A stretch of DNA of 40,342 nucleotides, taken from positions 1 to 40,342 of the forward strand of contig JAHBVH010000075.1 in NCBI GenBank assembly GCA_019637645.1, written 5' to 3'. The DNA is from Caldilineaceae bacterium. GTDB taxonomy: Bacteria > Chloroflexota > Anaerolineae > Caldilineales > Caldilineaceae. Under the pieces are notes generated by a model, which saw nothing but the letters and a program-made list of their open reading frames with translations, did no database searches and was not told the DNA's origin. Within the stretch, counting starts at the first letter, position 1. Each line of letters opens with the position of its first letter. Shown here piece by piece: positions 35,304-40,342 of this stretch. The position numbers and the translations under genes are program-made.

Positions 35304-36260
35304 TTACCGGCTACTCCGCAGGGACCGTAACTTCTGAAAGAGCTCTTTTTCTTCGGCAGTCAACTCTGTGGGCAATTTAATGGCGACTTCGGCCAAGAGA
35401 TCGCCCCGTTGATCGGGCTCTTTGAGTTTGGGCATGCCCAAGCCACGGAGACGGAAGATGCGGCCACTTTGCGTGCCAGCAGGAACCGTCAACATGACCG
35501 AGCGCTCCAATGTGGGAATCGCAACTTCGCCACCCAAGAGTGCCGTATAGAGATCGACCGGCACTTGGACCCGTAGATCATCACCGCTGCGGGTGAATTG
35601 CTCATGCGGCTTGACTTCTACCTTGAGCAGAATATCACCCTGCCCGGCGGCCCCACGCATACGCACCTTGGAGCCGCTCTGGACACCGCGTGGAATGTTA
35701 GCCTGCATCCGGGTGCCATCACTGCTCTCTAGCGTGCGGCTGGTCCCCTGAAAGGCTTCTTCTAGGGTGATCTGTACGGGTACTTCTTGATTTTGGCTCC
35801 GCGCTTGGCCCCCAGTAAAGGGATCGAAGCTATTGCCACCCCCCGTGCGGAAACGAGTGCCGCCGCGCCGTCCTCCTTGCTCACCTCCAAAGAGGGTTTC
35901 AAAGAAGTCGGAGAAGTTGCTGCCGCGCATAAATTGTTCAAACTCTTCGGGGCTGACCGTGCGGCTGTGGCCACCGCCATTGCCGCCAAAGCCACCCCAA
36001 TTGAAATCTTCGGGACGGCCCCCGGAACGGGTGTATTGTTCCCACTGGGAACCAAAGCGATCATATTTGCTACGCTTCTCGGGATCGGAGAGAACCGTGT
36101 GCGCCTCATTGACTTCTTTGAATTTGCGCTCGGCCTCGGCGTCCCCAGGATTCTTGTCTGGGTGATACTGTTGGGCGAGTTTGCGGAAGGCGCGTTTGAT
36201 CTCTTTTTCATCCGCATTGCGTGCTACGCCTAAGATCTGATAATAATCTTTATAATCCAT
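35304..36260 (-). CDS. DnaJ-family co-chaperone without zinc finger (CbpA/type II)
   Basis: The 318-residue protein has an N-terminal J domain (1-70) with HPD at 33-35, which stimulates the DnaK ATPase. A long Gly/Phe/Arg-rich region (about 75-150) and C-terminal substrate-binding domains (about 160-305, VPVQITLEEAFQGTSRTL, DILLKVEVKPHEQF, LLAEVAIKLP) follow. The four CXXCXGXG zinc motifs of classical DnaJ are absent, so it is the type II form. It is the third gene of the dnaK-grpE cluster and probably the working J protein for that DnaK. The ATG follows AAAGGA at eight bases. The gene ends directly at the palindromic terminator. Confidence 0.93.
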   Translation of the reverse strand: MDYKDYYQILGVARNADEKEIKRAFRKLAQQYHPDKNPGDAEAERKFKEVNEAHTVLSDPEKRSKYDRFGSQWEQYTRSGGRPEDFNWGGFGGNGGGHSRTVSPEEFEQFMRGSNFSDFFETLFGGEQGGRRGGTRFRTGGGNSFDPFTGGQARSQNQEVPVQITLEEAFQGTSRTLESSDGTRMQANIPRGVQSGSKVRMRGAAGQGDILLKVEVKPHEQFTRSGDDLRVQVPVDLYTALLGGEVAIPTLERSVMLTVPAGTQSGRIFRLRGLGMPKLKEPDQRGDLLAEVAIKLPTELTAEEKELFQKLRSLRSSR

Positions 36261-36355
36261 AGCTCATCCTTTACAACGGTATACCCCAGCCAGTTCAATG
36301 CCCGGTTGAACCGTGATGCAACCCTGTTACACGACTAAACCACAGCCAGTTCCCC

Positions 36356-37105
36356 TTACGCAGGGTCCCCGTTTCCTTTACTGACAATCACACGGGCGGG
36401 CCGCAAGAGCTTTTCACCTTCTTTGTAACCGGCTTGGGCCACCTGGATCACATGTTGCGCCGGAATGGCGGGGTGTTCGACATAGCCAATCGCCTCGTGG
36501 AAATTGGGGTCGAAGAGCGCATCCTCGGCCTGGACCCGTTCGATCCCATAGCGACGCAACGTTTCCATAAAAGCTCGGCGGGTTGACTCAATATTGGTAA
36601 CGAATTGTTGCATCGCCTCATCCGTGCTTTGCCCAGCGTGTTGTAGGGCTAGATCCAGATGGTCGGCCAACGGTAACATGTCCTGTAAAATTTGGTGACG
36701 GGCCTCGACGACCGAGCTTTCATAGCGCTGCTCCCACCGTTTGCGCAGATTATCGACTTCGGCCTGCAAGCGGTGATACCGTTCTTGCCAACTCTCTTCG
36801 TCCGGTGCGGCTTTTTTCTCTTGTTGGGCCGCCCGTGTCCAGAGCAGTTCTGTTTCTAATTTTTTGATGTTGCCTTCAAGCTGTTTGACATCATCACCTT
36901 GGCGCTTGATGACCTCATCTTTGGCTTGCGCTTCGATCTCTTTTTCTTTAACTACTTTGCCCTGTTCAACCCAACGGGCCTGCAACTCTCGATACGCCTT
37001 GACCAACTCTTCGTAATCTTCTAGGGTTGGCATGCCTTGTTCACTGTAACGCGGGGCGGTCGGGCGCCGTGACCGTGGGTCGAATGGATGATAGGGACTT
37101 GCCAT
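36356..37105 (-). CDS. grpE: nucleotide exchange factor GrpE, N-terminally extended
   Basis: GrpE releases ADP from DnaK. The 249-residue chain is longer than the usual roughly 190-210. It has a disordered start (MASPYHPFDPRSRRPTAPRY), a long charged coiled coil (about 25-120), the core helices AEVDNLRKRWEQ and LPLADHLDLALQHA, and the C-terminal beta-wing PNFHEAIGYVEHPAIPAQHVIQVAQAGYKEGEKLLRPARVIV. The frame is open to 37162, and the ATG at 37105 follows AAGGAG at eight bases. It lies between dnaK and dnaJ on the same strand, with a strong hairpin in the dnaK-grpE gap. Confidence 0.94.
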   Translation of the reverse strand: MASPYHPFDPRSRRPTAPRYSEQGMPTLEDYEELVKAYRELQARWVEQGKVVKEKEIEAQAKDEVIKRQGDDVKQLEGNIKKLETELLWTRAAQQEKKAAPDEESWQERYHRLQAEVDNLRKRWEQRYESSVVEARHQILQDMLPLADHLDLALQHAGQSTDEAMQQFVTNIESTRRAFMETLRRYGIERVQAEDALFDPNFHEAIGYVEHPAIPAQHVIQVAQAGYKEGEKLLRPARVIVSKGNGDPA

Positions 37106-37164
37106 GCCGATTTCTCCTTTTCGAGGGCGATTGGCGATGAACCACTGGCACGAGCCTAACAAAG

Positions 37165-37187
37165 GGGCGGGGCAACATGCCCCGCCC
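37165..37187 (-). terminator. hairpin between dnaK and grpE, partial terminator
   Basis: GGGCGGGGCA (37165-37174) pairs perfectly with 37178-37187 around a 3-base loop. On the transcribed minus strand it is followed by CTTTGTTAG, a poor T-run, so leaky termination or processing is likely. It would lower grpE and dnaJ relative to dnaK. Confidence 0.6.
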
Positions 37188-37261
37188 GCGTTTCCTGACT
37201 CTTGCTATGTAACTGCTACCCTGTCACATCCAGACTTGGCGGGATGGATCAGCTGGGGTGG

Positions 37262-39169
37262 TTAGACTTGGCGATATTCGCCTTCCACCACATCGTCTTC
37301 GCCACCAGGGTTGCGTCCAGGCTCACCAGCCCCATTCGGATTCGGATTGGTGCCATTGGCCGCTTGCTGATAAACCTGCTGGGTCAGCGCATGGCTCGCT
37401 TGTTGGAGCTGCTCCGTCAGCGTGCGAATGCGGGCGATATCCTCGCCATCTTTGGCCGCCTTGAGCTCTTCAATCGTCTGCTCAATCTGACCCCGCTCGG
37501 TCGCTGGCACCTTGTCACCCAACTCGCTGAGCGACTTTTCGGTGACGTAGATCAAGTTATCCGCGGTGTTGCGGGCTTCGACCAAATCACGCCGTTGGCG
37601 ATCTTGGCCTTCGTTGCTCTTGGCTTCCTGCACCAGGCGATCAACCTCATCCTTAGACAAGTTGGTGGACGCTGTGATCTTAATGCTCTGTTCCTTGCTG
37701 GTCGCCTTGTCCTTGGCGTTGACATTCAAGATCCCATTGGCATCAATGTCAAAGGTTACTTCGACCTGGGGCACACCACGCGGCGCGGCGGGAATGCCAT
37801 CGAGCCGGAAATTGCCCAGCGTCTTGTTGTCACGCGCCATGGGGCGTTCGCCCTGCAACACATGAATGTCCACCGCGGTCTGATTGTCCGCCGCGGTGCT
37901 GAAGACCTCGGTCTTCTTGGTTGGGATGGTCGTGTTGCGTGGAATCAACGCGGTCATCACACCACCCAACGTTTCCAGGCCCAAGCTCAATGGTGTCACA
38001 TCGAGCAGTAGCAGGTCACTGACCTCACCGCCCAAGACACCACCCTGAATCGCGGCACCCACGGCCACCACTTCGTCTGGGTTCACGCCCTTGTGGGGCT
38101 CTTTGCCCGTTAGGCTGCGCACCAACTCTTGGATCATCGGCATGCGGGTAGAACCACCTACCATCACCACTTCATCCAACTGCTTGGCGCTAAGACCGGC
38201 ATCGCGCAGCGCGCTGTGGAAGGGCTGCTTGCAGCGTTCCACCAAATCGGCGGTCAGTTGTTCAAATTTGCTGCGGCTCAGGTTCAAAGCCAAGTGTTTG
38301 GGGCCTGTGCTGTCCGCCGTAATAAAGGGCAGGTTGATCTCCGTCTGCGGGGTCGAAGAGAGTTCAATCTTCGCCTTTTCCGCCGCCTCGCGCAAGCGTT
38401 GTAGTGCTTGGCGATCCTGGCTCAGGTCAATGCCCTGTTCTTTCTTAAATTCATCGATCAACCAGCGGACAATGCGTTCGTCCCAGTCATCACCACCTAG
38501 GTGCGTATCGCCATTGGTCGCCTTCACTTCGATCACACCATCGCCAACTTCGAGTACGGAAACGTCGAAGGTACCACCGCCCAAGTCGAAGACCAAAATG
38601 GTTTCGTCGGTCTTCTTGTCCAACCCGTAGGCCACGGCGGCGGCGGTCGGCTCGTTGATAATGCGCAAGACTTCCAAACCGGCAATCTGACCGGCATCTT
38701 TGGTTGCCTGGCGTTGGCTGTCATTAAAATAGGCCGGCACCGTAATGACCGCTTGCTTGACTTCTTCGCCCAAATAGGATTCTGCATCGCGCTTGAGTTT
38801 CCCCAAGACCATGGCGCTGATTTCCTGGGGCGTGTAGCTGCGGTTCTTCACCGGAATCGAAACACGGGCGTCATGGTTCGGCCCTTCTACAATCGTATAG
38901 GAGACCATCCCCGTGGTGCGCTTGGTTTCGTTATCTTCAATGCGGCGACCCATCAACCGCTTTACGGAATAAATGGTATTCTCTGGGTTCACCACCGCTT
39001 GGCGCTTGGCCGTAATCCCCACTAGCCGCTCGCCGTTTTTGGCAAAGGCGACAACCGATGGCGTTGTCCGGTTGCCTTCGGCATTGGCAATCACGGTTGG
39101 GTTGCCACCTTCCATGACAGCAACAACGCTGTTTGTTGTACCTAAGTCAATCCCAATAATTTTACCCAT
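37262..39169 (-). CDS. dnaK: molecular chaperone DnaK (Hsp70)
   Basis: The 635-residue Hsp70 has the ATPase domain (1-380) with [47 protein letters not shown] and VGGSTRMP. The substrate-binding domain follows (about 385-505, [42 protein letters not shown]), then the helical lid and an acidic tail ending [13 protein letters not shown]. It folds and protects proteins in the cytoplasm with the GrpE and J-protein partners encoded downstream. The ATG at 39169 has GGAGG about 12 bases before it. A small hairpin lies in its leader. No CIRCE or HAIR operator was recognised upstream. Confidence 0.98.
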   Translation of the reverse strand: MGKIIGIDLGTTNSVVAVMEGGNPTVIANAEGNRTTPSVVAFAKNGERLVGITAKRQAVVNPENTIYSVKRLMGRRIEDNETKRTTGMVSYTIVEGPNHDARVSIPVKNRSYTPQEISAMVLGKLKRDAESYLGEEVKQAVITVPAYFNDSQRQATKDAGQIAGLEVLRIINEPTAAAVAYGLDKKTDETILVFDLGGGTFDVSVLEVGDGVIEVKATNGDTHLGGDDWDERIVRWLIDEFKKEQGIDLSQDRQALQRLREAAEKAKIELSSTPQTEINLPFITADSTGPKHLALNLSRSKFEQLTADLVERCKQPFHSALRDAGLSAKQLDEVVMVGGSTRMPMIQELVRSLTGKEPHKGVNPDEVVAVGAAIQGGVLGGEVSDLLLLDVTPLSLGLETLGGVMTALIPRNTTIPTKKTEVFSTAADNQTAVDIHVLQGERPMARDNKTLGNFRLDGIPAAPRGVPQVEVTFDIDANGILNVNAKDKATSKEQSIKITASTNLSKDEVDRLVQEAKSNEGQDRQRRDLVEARNTADNLIYVTEKSLSELGDKVPATERGQIEQTIEELKAAKDGEDIARIRTLTEQLQQASHALTQQVYQQAANGTNPNPNGAGEPGRNPGGEDDVVEGEYRQV

Positions 39170-39686
39170 TGTTCGTTTTATCCTCCACGGCTATGCCTGA
39201 TCCCTAAGATCAGGGAATGATAGCTAAATTTGCTCAGATTTCTATGTATTCGTTTGGTAGGGTATCCCGAGCCAGCGTGTCATACAACTTGAGCCACTCG
39301 TGCTGGCGATCCATGTACTTCTGCCTCTATTTCGGTATGGCCTGCGTCGATACCCTAGCATCAGGATTACACTGCTTGAAATCTATCCACAGTTGATTCT
39401 TAGTATACGCGTTCTGTATATGTCCGGCATATGGTTTGTATTAGCAAAGTGTTTGAATTTGCCGCTGTGTGAGTTGTGATAGCGGGTTACACTAGCGGTG
39501 GTAGGTTGCTTGATGTGTTAGCAGGCACATTGTATGGCGCTTTACCCCACCGCGCTGGTAGGAAATTTGGCAAATTGCTCCTAAGAAAATACAATCGTAT
39601 GGCTGCGTTACCGCACTGACCGACTGTGAATAAAAGGTTAACTTTAACAATTGAAAATGGAAAGAAAAGCTGAGGAGACTCTTTTG
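39170..39686. other. intergenic region between divergent dnaK and NYN genes
   Basis: No convincing gene is seen. A hairpin CCTGATC-CCTAA-GATCAGG lies at 39196-39214 in the presumed dnaK leader, and a TATCAT -10-like box lies just upstream of it on the minus strand. Another 6-bp inverted repeat GCCAGC/GCTGGC surrounds 39273-39310. TTAGCACTC/GAGTGCTAA (CIRCE) and paired CTTGAGT/ACTCAAG (HAIR) were looked for and not found. A single CTTGAG occurs near 39290. Confidence 0.45.
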
Positions 39687-40342
39687 ATGAGTAACCAGAT
39701 TGCTGTGTTTATCGATTTTGAAAATGTGGCTTTATGGGCCGAACAAGAATTCCTTGATTTTGAATTAACCCCCTTGATCGAATATTTACAAAGTCGTGGT
39801 CCGGTAGTCATTAAGCGTTGTTATGGAGATTGGAGCCGTTTTTCCCGCTATCGAGACGAGTTGATGAACAATGCCGTCGATCTGATTCAGATCTACAGCG
39901 TGCGCGCCGGCAAAAATCGCGCCGACATTCGCATGGCATTGGATGCGATCGAAACGGCGATTACGCGTTCTCACATCCAAACCTTTGCCATTATTTCTGG
40001 TGATAGCGACTTTGGCCCCTTGGTAACCAAATTACGCGAATATGGGCGCTACACACTGGGCATTGGGCCGCGCGCAGTCACGCACCCGCTGCTCAGCCGA
40101 GCCTGTGACGAATTTGTCTACCTGGAAGCGGTCCTTAATGACTATCACGGCATGGATGATCTCAACACGCCGCGCGCCGACAATGAAGAGGCACGCAGTC
40201 TGTTGGTCAAAGCCCTGCGCATCCATGACCAACGGGGCGAGTTGCCCATTCTGGCAACGACGTTGAAGCAGACCATGTTGATGCTCGATTCGGCCTTTAA
40301 CGAAACCAACTTTGGCTATAGTCAATTTCGGAACTGGCTCGA
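39687..40342 (+). CDS. NYN-domain putative ribonuclease with LOTUS/OST-HTH domain, 3' end cut
   Basis: The first 218 codons are present and the gene runs off the window. The N-terminal NYN (PIN-like, LabA/DUF88) domain (about 1-150) shows the acidic set expected for metal-dependent RNA cleavage: Asp10 in VFIDFENV, Asp80 in RADIRM, and Asp106/Asp108 in ISGDSDFGPL. A linker leads to the start of an OST-HTH/LOTUS-like helical domain (about 165 onward, ARSLLVKALRIHDQRGELPILATTLKQ), which usually binds RNA. The ATG follows TGAGGAG at nine bases. It is divergent from dnaK. Function in RNA decay is inferred from domains. The bacterial targets are unknown. Confidence 0.88.
   Translation, partial: MSNQIAVFIDFENVALWAEQEFLDFELTPLIEYLQSRGPVVIKRCYGDWSRFSRYRDELMNNAVDLIQIYSVRAGKNRADIRMALDAIETAITRSHIQTFAIISGDSDFGPLVTKLREYGRYTLGIGPRAVTHPLLSRACDEFVYLEAVLNDYHGMDDLNTPRADNEEARSLLVKALRIHDQRGELPILATTLKQTMLMLDSAFNETNFGYSQFRNWL

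Noticed and set aside
37202..38011. 269-residue plus-strand frame over the end of dnaK
   Set aside because: It is antisense to a certain dnaK gene, with an odd composition and no start signals.
39170..39686. CIRCE or HAIR heat-shock operator for dnaK
   Set aside because: No TTAGCACTC-N9-GAGTGCTAA and no paired CTTGAGT/ACTCAAG was seen, only single partial halves.

Overview
The window is bacterial chromosome with moderately GC-rich coding sequence. Genes are densely packed and start mostly with clear AGGAG-type ribosome binding sites. No phage, plasmid, insertion-sequence transposase, CRISPR array or rRNA was seen. Several traits fit Chloroflexota (Caldilinea/Anaerolineae-like lineages): a PadR/HAAS-type membrane pair, a DUF5107-like lipoprotein beside a TPR plus TolB-propeller protein, an S41 protease with a pre-peptidase C-terminal domain, and a secreted Asp-box protein carrying a YLPAV stretch after its signal peptide. 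The taxonomic call is an inference, not a proof.

Layout. 1-6.2 kb: end of an unknown gene, then minus-strand genes for an enolase-superfamily enzyme, a class-C beta-lactamase-like hydrolase, 6-phosphogluconate dehydrogenase and a stand-alone CHAT protease-like protein. 6.2-11 kb: a sugar-nucleotide epimerase, a secreted S41 protease and a convergent M24 (Xaa-Pro) peptidase. 11.3-14.8 kb: an ATPase/permease pair of the MacB/LolCDE type. 14.8-22.8 kb: a plus-strand group centred on S-adenosylmethionine turnover (mtnA, a LOG-family phosphoribohydrolase, a PfkB kinase likely to be adenosine kinase, ahcY, metK), with a UDP-glucose dehydrogenase in the middle. Two long non-coding leaders lie in it, one ending in an intrinsic terminator before mtnA and one folding into a closed multi-helix structure before the PfkB gene. 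22.9-24.4 kb: PadR regulator and its membrane partner. 24.5-28.1 kb: DUF5107-like lipoprotein and TPR/TolB protein. 28.2-28.7 kb: tRNA-Pro, tRNA-Gly and tRNA-Met(CAT) behind a good promoter. 28.8-33.4 kb: a small exported protein, a CDF metal transporter, an Asp-box protein and a PQQ-type sugar dehydrogenase-like lipoprotein, all on the minus strand. 33.7-35.2 kb: gatB. 35.3-39.2 kb: dnaK-grpE-dnaJ on the minus strand. 39.7 kb to the end: the start of a NYN-LOTUS RNA-binding/nuclease protein, cut by the window edge.

How parts work together. MetK makes SAM, methyltransferases turn it into SAH, AhcY splits SAH into homocysteine and adenosine, and the PfkB kinase would remove adenosine. MtnA belongs to methylthioadenosine salvage, and the LOG enzyme could handle AMP-type nucleotides. 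The non-coding DNA is unusually rich in hairpins: a repeated 15-bp-arm palindrome, a 54-bp perfect palindrome between gatB and dnaJ, 12 tandem ACTGTCT-type units after metK, and long inverted repeats in both tRNA spacers. The best candidates for something undescribed are the structured leader at 17332-17470, the mtnA leader at 14822-15509, and the exact 7-base spacing from a TATAAT box to the start codon at two neighbouring genes, which implies leaderless mRNAs.
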